A DNA stretch of 33,737 nt, from NCBI GenBank assembly GCA_964435085.1, contig CAYSXQ010000010.1:1-33737 (forward strand), read 5' to 3'. A program made the position numbers and the translations under genes. Of this stretch, positions 28,587 through 33,737 are shown one piece after another; position 1 is the stretch's first letter; each line of letters opens with the position of its first letter. The notes under the pieces were generated by a model. The model was not told where the DNA came from and ran no database searches. It was given only the letters and a program-made list of their open reading frames with translations. This DNA is from UBA917 sp964435085. GTDB taxonomy: Bacteria; Patescibacteriota; Patescibacteriia; Patescibacteriales; Patescibacteriaceae.

Positions 28587-29669
28587 ATGAGTACTCTCAA
28601 AGACAATGAAGCCTTTGCCACTCTAGTTGATCAAGATCTAGACCGTATCCCACAAGTCGGTGACACTGTTACCGGTACTGTGCTTTCCGCTTCTAAGTCT
28701 GAAGTCCGCCTCGACATCCACGGCATTATGACCGGTGTGGTGCGTGGCCGCGAATTATATTACGAAGCTGTTGAATACGCTGATCTTAAGGCTGGCGACG
28801 AAATCGAAGCCACTGTTATTGATGGCGAAAACGAAAACGGCGAATTAGAATTGTCCTTCCGTTATGCTGGTCAGGAAAAGACTTGGCAAAATTTGACTGA
28901 TTCCTTCCAAAAGGGTTCCAGTCTCAAGGTCCGTGTGGTCGAAGCTAACCGCGGTGGTTTGCTCGTTTCCTACATGCAGACCCAGGCTTTCTTGCCTGTC
29001 AGCCAGCTCTCCCCAGAACACTACCCACGTGTTAGCGGCGGTGACAAGAATAAAATTTTAGAAAAACTCAAGTCCATCGTTGGCAAAGACATTGAAGTCA
29101 AAGTCATTACCCTCGATCGCGATGAACAAAAGCTCATTGTTAGCGAAAAAGCCGCTTGGCAGGATCGTCAGCAGGATGTTTTCACTAAGTATGCCGTCGG
29201 CACTACCATCGAAGGCACCATCACTGCCGTTACCAATTTCGGTGTCTTTGTCGCCTTCAGCGAAAATCTCGAAGGCCTCATCCACATCAGTGAATTAGCT
29301 TGGCAGCGTATCGACGATCCAAGTGAAATCTACAAGGTCGGCGACACTATCAAGGCAGAAATCATTAATATCGAAGGCTCTAAGATCTTCTTGTCTGCTA
29401 AGAAATTGATTGCTGATCCTTGGACTGACATCAAAGAACGCTACCAGATTGGTCAAACCTACAAGGGTACTATCATCAAGATCAATCCTTTCGGTCTCTT
29501 CGTCGAACTCGACAAGAACATCCACGGCCTCGCTCACGTCAGCCAACTCACTCTCGGCGCTGGTCAGAAATTAGAAAATCTCTACCATATTGGTGAAGAA
29601 AAAGAATTTGTCGTCGTTTCTATTGAAGCTGCCGAACACCGTTTGGGCCTTGCCTTCAAAAAAGACTAA
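28587..29669 (+). CDS. rpsA: 30S ribosomal protein S1
   Basis: A 360-aa RNA-binding protein of the small ribosomal subunit with four S1/OB-fold repeats, about residues 20-90, 106-183, 195-268 and 282-357. The last two are canonical (GTTIEGTITAVTNFGVFVAFSENLEGLIHISEL; GQTYKGTIIKINPFGLFVELDKNIHGLAHVSQL). Proteobacterial S1 has six repeats; four is normal for Gram-positive-type and reduced genomes. S1 helps recruit mRNAs with weak or absent Shine-Dalgarno sequences, which fits this window. No Shine-Dalgarno is near its own ATG (AAGGAT is about 20 nt away). It leads the translation cluster and has a long leader. Confidence 0.95.
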   Translation: MSTLKDNEAFATLVDQDLDRIPQVGDTVTGTVLSASKSEVRLDIHGIMTGVVRGRELYYEAVEYADLKAGDEIEATVIDGENENGELELSFRYAGQEKTWQNLTDSFQKGSSLKVRVVEANRGGLLVSYMQTQAFLPVSQLSPEHYPRVSGGDKNKILEKLKSIVGKDIEVKVITLDRDEQKLIVSEKAAWQDRQQDVFTKYAVGTTIEGTITAVTNFGVFVAFSENLEGLIHISELAWQRIDDPSEIYKVGDTIKAEIINIEGSKIFLSAKKLIADPWTDIKERYQIGQTYKGTIIKINPFGLFVELDKNIHGLAHVSQLTLGAGQKLENLYHIGEEKEFVVVSIEAAEHRLGLAFKKD

Positions 29670-29683
29670 TAATGTGCTAAAAT
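29655..29683 (+). promoter_or_regulatory. extended -10 promoter of infC
   Basis: TTCAAA (29655-29660), a 17-nt spacer and TAAAAT (29678-29683) preceded by TGC, giving an extended -10. The -35 lies in the last rpsA codons. The start is near 29690, a 20-nt leader. Confidence 0.5.
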
Positions 29684-29709
29684 CATAAGACCTTAAAGAA
29701 ATTTGCTTT

Positions 29710-30267
29710 ATGCGCCGAATCTACCGCCGACCAAAAATTGAAGTCGACAAAGGCTTCAAGGCCAACGAAAAAATCACTTCCCTTACTCTTCAGTTAATTG
29801 ACGATGAGGGAGCGAGTCTTGGCATTGTCAGCCGCGAAGAAGCTCTTCGTATTGCTGAAGAAGCTGGCGCTGACCTCGTGGAAGTCAATCCTAAGGTTGA
29901 TCCACCGATTGCGAAGATCATGGACTACGGTCAGTTCAAGTACGAACGTGACAAAAAGCTCCAAAAGCAAAAGGTCAAAAGCAAGAAAAGCGAAACTAAG
30001 TGTATTCGCCTCTCCGTCCGTATCGGCGCTCATGACCTCGCTACCCGCATCGAGCAAGCCAAAAAGTTCTTAATCCGTGGTGACAAACTCAAAATCGAGC
30101 TTCGTCTCAAGGGTCGAGAACGTCAGCATCCTGACACTGGCCGCGAAGTCATGGTCAAATTACTTGACGCCATGCTAGCCGAAGACACTCTCAATATCGA
30201 GATCGAAGAAGCCTTGACAAAACAAGGTGAACGCTTTAATATGGTTTTAGTTAACAAAAAAAGCTAA
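29710..30267 (+). CDS. infC: translation initiation factor IF-3
   Basis: A 185-aa factor that binds the 30S subunit, blocks premature subunit joining and checks the start codon. The N-terminal domain (about 10-80) has ANEKITSLTLQLIDDEGASLGIVSREEALRIAEEAGADLVEVNP and PIAKIMDYGQFKYERDKK. A Lys-rich linker (QKQKVKSKKSE) leads to the C-terminal domain (KCIRLSVRIGAHDLATRIEQAKKFLIRGDKLKIELRLKGRE). Many bacteria start infC with AUU or another rare codon for autoregulation; here it is a plain ATG, so that control is absent. It begins the classic infC-rpmI-rplT cluster, 40 bp after rpsA. Confidence 0.96.
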   Translation: MRRIYRRPKIEVDKGFKANEKITSLTLQLIDDEGASLGIVSREEALRIAEEAGADLVEVNPKVDPPIAKIMDYGQFKYERDKKLQKQKVKSKKSETKCIRLSVRIGAHDLATRIEQAKKFLIRGDKLKIELRLKGRERQHPDTGREVMVKLLDAMLAEDTLNIEIEEALTKQGERFNMVLVNKKS

Positions 30268-30350
30268 TATTGAATAAATTTAACCCTAATTAATTCTGTA
30301 AATAGAAGAATAAAAATAACCACCACAAACGACTTTAGCTAGAGGGCTTG

Positions 30351-30376
30351 TCCCGCGAAGCTTCAGCGAAGTGGGA
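30351..30376 (+). promoter_or_regulatory. hairpin in the rpmI leader
   Basis: TCCCGC pairs with GTGGGA (one G-T wobble) around GAAGCTTCAGCGAA, and an alternative CTTC-AGC-GAAG stem is possible. The right arm contains the only GGGA near the rpmI ATG (30383), so folding could hide the ribosome-binding site. L20-type autoregulation is a possible but unproven role. Confidence 0.4.
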
Positions 30377-30382
30377 ATAAAT

Positions 30383-30580
30383 ATGCCAAAAATTAAGACC
30401 CACAAAGCTACAGCGAAGCGCTTCACCATGACTGGTTCTGGTAAAGTTTTGCGCCGTAAGGCTGGCCAAGATCACTTCAACGCCCGCGAATCAGGCAAGA
30501 TCAAACGCAACAAGCGCCGTGATATCTCTGCCGCAAGCACCGACACTCGCACTATTATCAGCTTGATTAATAAATCTTAA
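30383..30580 (+). CDS. rpmI: 50S ribosomal protein L35
   Basis: A 65-aa, very basic protein of the large subunit. It begins MPKIKTHKATAKRFTMTGSGKV and continues HFNARESGKIKRNKR, both typical of L35. ATG 30383 is chosen; the frame extends to a GTG at 30371 that adds only MGIN. It lies between infC (115 bp upstream, with a structured leader) and rplT (9 bp downstream), the standard gene order. Confidence 0.95.
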   Translation: MPKIKTHKATAKRFTMTGSGKVLRRKAGQDHFNARESGKIKRNKRRDISAASTDTRTIISLINKS

Positions 30581-30589
30581 AAACCACAT

Positions 30590-30943
30590 ATGCCAAGAGT
30601 TAAAAGAGGTACAACCCATGTCAAAAAGAGAAAGACTTTGATGGCCAAAGTCAAAGGCTACATGTGGGGTCGCAAGAACCGCATCCGTCTAGCCAAGACT
30701 GCATCCATGAAAGCCGGTGTTCACGCTTACCGTGACCGTAAGAACAAGAAGCGTACTAACCGCGGTCTCTGGCAGATCAAGATCGGCGCTTTTGCCCGCA
30801 CTCAAGATCTTTCCTACTCCCGCTTGATTGACCAGCTCAAAAAAGCTAACGTCGCCATTGATCGCAAGATCCTTGCTGACCTCGCTGTCAATCACAAGAC
30901 CGTTTTTGCTAAGATTTTAGCCGAAACCAAAGTTGCTAAATAA
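30590..30943 (+). CDS. rplT: 50S ribosomal protein L20
   Basis: A 117-aa protein needed early in assembly of the large subunit, where it binds 23S rRNA. It starts MPRVKRGTTHVKKRKTLMAKVKGYMWGRKNRIRLAK and has ARTQDLSYSRLIDQLKKANVAIDRKILADLAV, both diagnostic. In several bacteria L20 represses the infC-rpmI-rplT operon through the mRNA; the rpmI leader hairpin may serve that here. Length is normal. Confidence 0.97.
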   Translation: MPRVKRGTTHVKKRKTLMAKVKGYMWGRKNRIRLAKTASMKAGVHAYRDRKNKKRTNRGLWQIKIGAFARTQDLSYSRLIDQLKKANVAIDRKILADLAVNHKTVFAKILAETKVAK

Positions 30944-30949
30944 ATTTTT

Positions 30950-31174
30950 ATGAGCACTCAAACTATCCAAGTTTCACAGTTGATCATTGCTATTTTGCTC
31001 ATCGCTTCAATTTTACTACAACAACGCGGCTCAGGCTTAGGTGAAGCCTTTGGTGGTAGCAGCGCCATCTTCCGCACCAAGCGCGGAGCTGAAAAAATTA
31101 TCTTCAAGGCCACTATCGTCTTGATTGTAGCTATGATAGGCCTGGCTTTAGCCGCCCTATTTACTGGTAAATAA
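30950..31174 (+). CDS. secG: preprotein translocase subunit SecG
   Basis: A 74-aa two-helix membrane protein of the SecYEG channel. Helix 1 covers about 8-24 and helix 2 about 51-71. The loop between them carries LLQQRGSGLGEAFGGSSAIFRTKRGAEK, the SecG signature. It lies 6 bp after rplT, so it is probably co-transcribed with it. The Sec channel would export the many signal-peptide proteins of the surface block at 745-15000. Confidence 0.93.
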   Translation: MSTQTIQVSQLIIAILLIASILLQQRGSGLGEAFGGSSAIFRTKRGAEKIIFKATIVLIVAMIGLALAALFTGK

Positions 31175-31205
31175 TAAGCTAAGGCCACTAGGCCATCAAT
31201 AAACT

Positions 31206-31544
31206 ATGAACAAAGCTAGCTTAATCGAAACCGTTTCCGCCAAACTCAACCAGATTTCTAAGAAACAAGTTGAAGAAGTAGTGGACACTCTTACCAACAC
31301 TATCATCGAAGAGTTGGTAGCCGGCAGAAAAGTTAATCTCGTCGGCTTCGGATCCTTTGAAGCTCGTAAACGCCATGCTCGTGGCGGCATCAACCCTCAA
31401 AAGCCTACCGAACGCATCACTATCCCTGAAGTCCGCGTCGCCAAATTCAAGACCGGCAAAACCCTCAAGGACGCCTTAAAAGGCAAGCTCGGCAAAGAAA
31501 TCGCCACCGAAATGGAAAGCTCAGAAGAAACAGCAACTGAATAA
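31206..31544 (+). CDS. HU/IHF-family DNA-binding protein
   Basis: A 112-aa nucleoid protein that bends and compacts DNA as a dimer. The HU pattern is complete: MNKASLIETVSAKLNQISKKQVEEVVDTLTNTIIEELVAGRKVNLVGFGSFEARKRHARGGINPQKPTERITIPEVRVAKFKTGKTLKDAL. An acidic C-terminal tail (about 94-112, EIATEMESSEETATE) extends beyond the usual 90 aa and is unusual. It could modulate DNA binding or protein contacts. It is 31 bp after secG and ends at a strong terminator. Distinguishing HU from IHF subunits is not possible from sequence alone. Confidence 0.93.
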   Translation: MNKASLIETVSAKLNQISKKQVEEVVDTLTNTIIEELVAGRKVNLVGFGSFEARKRHARGGINPQKPTERITIPEVRVAKFKTGKTLKDALKGKLGKEIATEMESSEETATE

Positions 31545-31547
31545 AAA

Positions 31548-31581
31548 CAAAAAACAGCCTATATTTACAGGCTGTTTTTTG
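31548..31581 (+). terminator. terminator after the HU gene
   Basis: CAAAAAACAGCCT (31548-31560) pairs perfectly with 31569-31581 around an 8-nt loop. Six T lie at the 3' side of the stem. It ends the rpsA-to-HU cluster. Confidence 0.88.
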
Positions 31582-31593
31582 TTGCCCAAGACC

Positions 31594-31622
31594 TTGATTT
31601 TTTTTCACAGTCCTGTTATATT
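31594..31622 (+). promoter_or_regulatory. extended -10 promoter upstream of the tRNA cluster
   Basis: TTGATT (31594-31599), a 17-nt spacer and TATATT (31617-31622) with TGT directly before it. The start is near 31629. It would drive tRNA-Arg and the following tRNAs if the hairpin at 31635-31664 is read through. Confidence 0.6.
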
Positions 31623-31634
31623 AATTCTATTAAT

Positions 31635-31664
31635 TTGCCTTGGATCATCTTAGGGCAATTTTTT
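31635..31664 (+). terminator. terminator-like hairpin directly after the promoter
   Basis: TTGCCTT (31635-31641) pairs with AGGGCAA (31652-31658, one G-T pair) around 10 nt, followed by six T (31659-31664). It would end a transcript of only about 35 nt from the promoter at 31594-31622, or attenuate the tRNA transcript. Confidence 0.5.
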
Positions 31665-31691
31665 CTTGATAATTTAACCGAAATATTAAGA

Positions 31692-31763
31692 GCTTCTGTG
31701 GTGAAATGGATATCACGCTTGGCTTCGGACCAAGAATTTTGGGTTCGAATCCTGACAGGAGCA
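31692..31763 (+). tRNA. tRNA-Arg (anticodon TCG)
   Basis: A cloverleaf of 72 nt folds by eye: acceptor GCTTCTG/CAGGAGC, D-stem GTGA/TCAC, anticodon stem CTTGG/CCAAG with loop CTTCGGA, T-loop TTCGAAT. Discriminator A; CCA is not encoded. Confidence 0.9.
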
Positions 31764-31768
31764 CTAAC

Positions 31769-31856
31769 TCAATTATCAATTTTCGATTAACAATTATCAA
31801 TTATGTGACTTGTCACCCTAATTGCTAATTGTTAATTGATAATTGTCAATTGACTC
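31769..31856. repeat. A/T-rich inverted repeat between tRNA genes
   Basis: AATTATCAATT and TTAACAATTATCAATT words on the left face their complements (AATTGTTAATTGATAATTG) on the right, around GTGACTTGTCAC. The same AATTGATAATTG wording recurs at 32829-32861. No promoter or gene function is obvious. Confidence 0.6.
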
Positions 31857-31930
31857 GGCTGGATAGCTCAGTTGGTTAGAGCGTAGCACTCATAACGCTA
31901 AGGTCGTGAGTTCAATTCTCACTCCAGCTA
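31857..31930 (+). tRNA. tRNA-Met (anticodon CAT), possibly tRNA-Ile2
   Basis: Acceptor GGCTGGA/TCCAGCT, D-stem GCTC/GAGC, anticodon loop CTCATAA, T-stem GTGAG/CTCAC. It lacks initiator features (no GGG/CCC anticodon stem). A CAT anticodon could also be the lysidine-modified isoleucine tRNA. One A-C mismatch closes the anticodon stem. CCA is not encoded. Confidence 0.85.
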
Positions 31931-31949
31931 CAAAACTAAATAAACATTT

Positions 31950-32022
31950 GCATCGTTAGCTCAGTTGGTAGAGCAGTTGCCTCTTAAGCAAACGGTCGCA
32001 GGTTCGAATCCTGCACGATGCA
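31950..32022 (+). tRNA. tRNA-Lys (anticodon CTT)
   Basis: Perfect acceptor GCATCGT/ACGATGC, D-stem GCTC/GAGC, anticodon loop CTCTTAA, T-stem GCAGG/CCTGC with loop TTCGAAT. Discriminator A; CCA is not encoded. Confidence 0.92.
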
Positions 32023-32030
32023 CACATTAG

Positions 32031-32064
32031 AAACAATCATCGAAAAAAAGATGATTGTTTTTTT
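32031..32064 (+). terminator. terminator of the tRNA cluster
   Basis: AAACAATCATC (32031-32041) pairs with GATGATTGTTT (32050-32060) around an 8-nt loop, with T continuing to 32064. Confidence 0.85.
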
Positions 32065-32108
32065 ATCACAAACTGCTACAATAAAAGCAGCGTAACTAAT
32101 GCAAACAT

Positions 32109-32336
32109 ATGGACGAAATTACGGGGGACATGTACCAACTCATCAAGACCAAGGTGCGCGAACAAGGTGCCTACGACCTTGACGCTTACAGCGAAATAGT
32201 CGATGAGGTCATCGATTACTATCTCGAAAAAGGCAAGATTGATGATGACGACAACATGGCTTTCATCAAAGACCAGCTCATGGCCATGCATGACAGTGCC
32301 ACCGATCAGCTCTCCGATGATGAGTCATATGACTAA
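32109..32336 (+). CDS. hypothetical acidic 75-aa protein
   Basis: A small cytoplasmic protein, not recognised. It is strongly acidic (about 18 Asp/Glu, ending SDDESYD) and predicted helical: DMYQLIKTKVREQGAYDLDAYSEIVDEVIDYYLEKGKIDDDD. It has no membrane segment. The stop overlaps the start of the next gene by 8 nt, so the two are translationally coupled and probably work together or share a switch. The coupling, together with codon use like its neighbours, supports it as a real gene. Its position between a tRNA cluster and rplS gives no functional hint. Confidence 0.75.
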   Translation: MDEITGDMYQLIKTKVREQGAYDLDAYSEIVDEVIDYYLEKGKIDDDDNMAFIKDQLMAMHDSATDQLSDDESYD

Positions 32337-32787
32337 CAAAAACGCCTTTGTCCTCATCATCAGCGGAATTATCTTGCTAAGCGCCGTCATCCTACAGATC
32401 CAGCGCAATTTTTTTGCCGAACCACCACTTATCAACAATCTCCCCAATTTTTCCACAGGTACTCCAAGCCTAGTTACTACGAGTACTATCTCAAACGAGC
32501 TAAGCGAGGAACAACAAAACAAACTCAAAAACTATATCAAAGACAATCTCAGCACCCTTTCCCCCGCACCCGAAGTCCTCGGCGGCAAATTCTATCTCAC
32601 AGAGTTCATCATAAACGGCCCAAACACAGCCCAAATCAGCTACGAAGACGGCCATAACAGTTTCGACGCCGAAATTACCTATGAAATCAGAGAAAATCTA
32701 GCCTACCTCCAAAATTTCACTATTATTAGCCAAAATAACCAACAATACTCAAGCTCAACAATCAACACCAGCACCACTCCCAACTAA
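32329..32787 (+). CDS. hypothetical membrane-anchored protein
   Basis: A 152-aa protein from ATG 32329. A short cytosolic start (MTNKNA) is followed by a transmembrane helix (about 6-24, FVLIISGIILLSAVILQI), a linker rich in Ser, Thr and Asn, and an outer domain (about 55-140). That domain contains LSEEQQNKLKNYIKDNLSTLSPAPEVLGGKFYLTEFIINGPNTAQISYEDGHNSFDAEITYEI, a pattern that could be a small alpha/beta fold. The tail is Ser/Thr-rich (YSSSTINTSTTPN). The start is inside the end of the upstream acidic gene (8-nt overlap). Earlier in-frame starts would overlap that gene fully and are rejected. Function unknown. Confidence 0.75.
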   Translation: MTNKNAFVLIISGIILLSAVILQIQRNFFAEPPLINNLPNFSTGTPSLVTTSTISNELSEEQQNKLKNYIKDNLSTLSPAPEVLGGKFYLTEFIINGPNTAQISYEDGHNSFDAEITYEIRENLAYLQNFTIISQNNQQYSSSTINTSTTPN

Positions 32788-32828
32788 TCAAATAATGTAT
32801 TTAATAGCTATTATTAAACAAAATAACC

Positions 32829-32861
32829 AATTGATAATTGTTAATTGTTAATTATTAATTG
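32829..32861. repeat. A/T-rich repeat upstream of rplS
   Basis: AATTGATAATTGTTAATTG and further TTAATT units, the same wording as the inverted repeat at 31769-31856. It sits just before the rplS promoter. Confidence 0.55.
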
Positions 32862-32868
32862 ATTCCGT

Positions 32869-32897
32869 TTGACAAATTTTCTATTATATTATACCAT
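32869..32897 (+). promoter_or_regulatory. rplS promoter
   Basis: A perfect TTGACA (32869-32874) followed at 17 nt by TACCAT (32892-32897), or at 15 nt by TATACC. The start is near 32904. The leader has an AGCTC...GAGCT hairpin (about 32916-32931). Confidence 0.5.
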
Positions 32898-32946
32898 AAA
32901 CACGCTAAAAACCTGAGCTCTTATTGGAGCTTCTTATTTTAATAAT

Positions 32947-33330
32947 ATGAGTACTAAATTACCCGCCAACAAAGAAGGTCTGAGTCTGGACGAAATCAAA
33001 GACATCCTAGCTCCAGGTATGAGTGTTAGAATTTACCAAAAAATCAAAGAACTAAACGCCAAAGGTCAAGAAAAGGAACGTTTACAGTATTTTGATGGTA
33101 TTATTATCTCTCGTCGCCATGGCAAGGAAATCGGCGCCACTATCACTGTCAGCAAGGTTACTGACGGCGTGACTGTCGAAAAGATATTCCCCATCCACCT
33201 CCCAACCATCACCAAGATCGAAATCAAGAAAGAAGCCATGGTTCGCCGTGCTAAGCTCTATTTCTTGACCGATTACAACAAGAAGCTTAAGACCAAGAAG
33301 GCTGTCAAAGTTGCTCCTGCCACCAAATAA
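32947..33330 (+). CDS. rplS: 50S ribosomal protein L19
   Basis: A 127-aa protein at the 30S-50S interface. Diagnostic stretches are APGMSVRIYQKIKE, RLQYFDGIIISRRHGKEIGATITVSKVTDGVTVEKIFPIHLPTITKIEI and the RRAKLYFLTDYNKK end that contacts 23S rRNA, followed by a Lys/Ala-rich tail. Usually rplS sits with rpsP, rimM and trmD; here it is alone, which is common in reduced genomes. No good Shine-Dalgarno is present. Confidence 0.96.
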   Translation: MSTKLPANKEGLSLDEIKDILAPGMSVRIYQKIKELNAKGQEKERLQYFDGIIISRRHGKEIGATITVSKVTDGVTVEKIFPIHLPTITKIEIKKEAMVRRAKLYFLTDYNKKLKTKKAVKVAPATK

Positions 33331-33348
33331 TCCAAAATTTCGCCCTTG

Positions 33349-33383
33349 CCCGCCTTGGGCGGGGTAGCTCAGCCCAGCTGAGC
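33349..33383. repeat. tandem GC hairpins between rplS and tRNA-Leu
   Basis: CCCGCC-TTG-GGCGGG (33349-33363) is followed by GCTCAGC-CCA-GCTGAGC (33367-33383). There is no T-run. The GGGCGGGGTA word is shared with the hairpin element at 7583-7617, so I read it as a dispersed repeat. Confidence 0.55.
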
Positions 33384-33387
33384 ACAG

Positions 33388-33470
33388 GCGGACGTGGTGA
33401 AATGGTAGACACGCAAGCTTGAGGGGCTTGTGGCCGCAAGGCTGTGGAGGTTCAACTCCTCTCGTCCGCA
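33388..33470 (+). tRNA. tRNA-Leu (anticodon GAG)
   Basis: An 83-nt class II tRNA. Acceptor GCGGACG/CGTCCGC is perfect, the anticodon stem CAAGC/GCTTG holds loop TTGAGGG, a long variable arm (TGGCCGCAAGGCTG) is present, and the T-stem GGAGG/CCTCT has loop TTCAACT. CCA is not encoded. Confidence 0.9.
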
Positions 33471-33480
33471 CACAGCTATT

Positions 33481-33539
33481 TTAAAAAAGTTCATAGACAG
33501 CAAGACCATTTCCGTCTTTCTTTTTATGAACTTTTTTTA
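33481..33539 (+). terminator. long terminator hairpin after tRNA-Leu
   Basis: AAAAAAGTTCATA (33483-33495) pairs with TATGAACTTTTTT (33525-33537), enclosing an inner AAGAC...GTCTT stem. T continues at the 3' side. Confidence 0.8.
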
Positions 33540-33544
33540 ATTAA

Positions 33545-33618
33545 GGACGCTTAGCTCAGTTGGTTAGAGCACTTCGTTTACACCGAAGGGGTCGTAGGTT
33601 CGAATCCTACAGCGTCCA
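33545..33618 (+). tRNA. tRNA-Val (anticodon TAC)
   Basis: Acceptor GGACGCT/AGCGTCC, D-stem GCTC/GAGC, anticodon stem CTTCG/CGAAG with loop TTTACAC, T-stem GTAGG/CCTAC with loop TTCGAAT. Discriminator A; CCA is not encoded. Confidence 0.93.
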
Positions 33619-33626
33619 CACCTAGT

Positions 33627-33656
33627 AAAAAAGAAAGTATTAAATACTTTCTTTTT
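33627..33656 (+). terminator. terminator of tRNA-Val
   Basis: AAAAAGAAAGTAT (33628-33640) pairs with ATACTTTCTTTTT (33644-33656) around a 3-nt loop, followed by ATTTTTATTTTT. Confidence 0.85.
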
Positions 33657-33665
33657 ATTTTTATT

Positions 33666-33694
33666 TTTACTTTCTCCCCCAGATAGTCTATCAT
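33666..33694 (+). promoter_or_regulatory. promoter placed for a leaderless transcript
   Basis: TTTACT (33666-33671, 4/6), a 17-nt spacer and TATCAT (33689-33694, 5/6). Position +1 falls on 33701, the A of the ATG. Confidence 0.45.
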
Positions 33695-33700
33695 TACCTC

Positions 33701-33737
33701 ATGTTCAACTTCCTCATCAATCTCCTCACCTTCCCCG
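33701..33737 (+). CDS. start of a gene cut by the window end
   Basis: Twelve codons are visible (MFNFLINLLTFP) before the window ends, hydrophobic from the first residue, as at the start of a membrane protein. A promoter 7 nt upstream of the ATG and a terminator before that support a real start. Too short to identify. Confidence 0.5.
   Translation, partial: MFNFLINLLTFP

Noticed and set aside
33082..33471. Minus-strand frame across rplS and tRNA-Leu
   Set aside because: It overlaps a ribosomal protein gene and a tRNA gene, both certain.

Overview
The window looks like part of a small, host-dependent bacterial genome of the Candidatus Patescibacteria (CPR) type. This is inferred, not proven. 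Pointers are: secreted proteins with Ig-like, cohesin and dockerin modules of a kind I associate with this group; few Shine-Dalgarno sequences and several promoters placed so that the transcript would start at the ATG; a four-domain S1 protein; tRNA genes without encoded CCA; and many short A/T-rich or GC-palindromic intergenic repeats. UGA is used as a normal stop (for example the gene ending at 2811), which argues against the code-25 lineages. No rRNA, CRISPR array or transposase was seen.

Region 1 (1-713): a small zinc-ribbon protein and a divergent hypothetical gene, each with a convincing sigma70-type promoter. Region 2 (745-4718, minus strand): a tight four-gene operon of secreted proteins (an immunoglobulin-like membrane protein, a dockerin protein, a membrane-anchored cohesin protein and a free cohesin protein). 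This is a self-contained cohesin/dockerin surface module. Region 3 (4815-8720, minus): three paralogous secreted beta-rich proteins. The first is split by a 100-N scaffold gap whose flanks are an identical 55-bp overlap; collapsing it restores a 353-aa protein, the same length as its neighbour. Region 4 (8815-15000, minus): a four-gene operon of one membrane-anchored Pro/Glu/Ser-rich protein and three paralogous secreted proteins built from phage tail-fibre-like modules, with near-identical N-terminal regions and diverged C-terminal regions. Together 745-15000 is about 14 kb devoted to the cell surface and is the best candidate for an undescribed system, probably for attachment to a host cell.

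Region 5 (15112-19948, minus): a copper-resistance operon in the order csoR, an HMA/membrane/double-cupredoxin fusion, a small membrane protein, copA, with a CsoR-like pseudo-palindrome over the start site. Region 6 (20069-21615): a small membrane protein, truB and ferritin. Region 7 (21741-25416, plus): a class I ribonucleotide reductase operon, controlled by a pair of NrdR boxes 32 bp apart, in which the allosteric ATP-cone is on NrdB and absent from NrdA, followed by a flavodoxin-fold oxidoreductase. Region 8 (25744-28254): gpsA, a membrane-anchored thermonuclease-family protein read divergently with a 28-bp gap, a Cys-rich two-TM peptide and an unknown membrane protein.

Region 9 (28587-33737, plus): translation and housekeeping genes rpsA, infC-rpmI-rplT, secG, an HU-family gene, tRNA-Arg/Met/Lys, a coupled pair of hypothetical genes, rplS, tRNA-Leu, tRNA-Val and the start of a further gene cut by the window end. 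Positions of promoters, terminators and motifs were read by eye. No homology search was run, so family names rest on recognised motifs.
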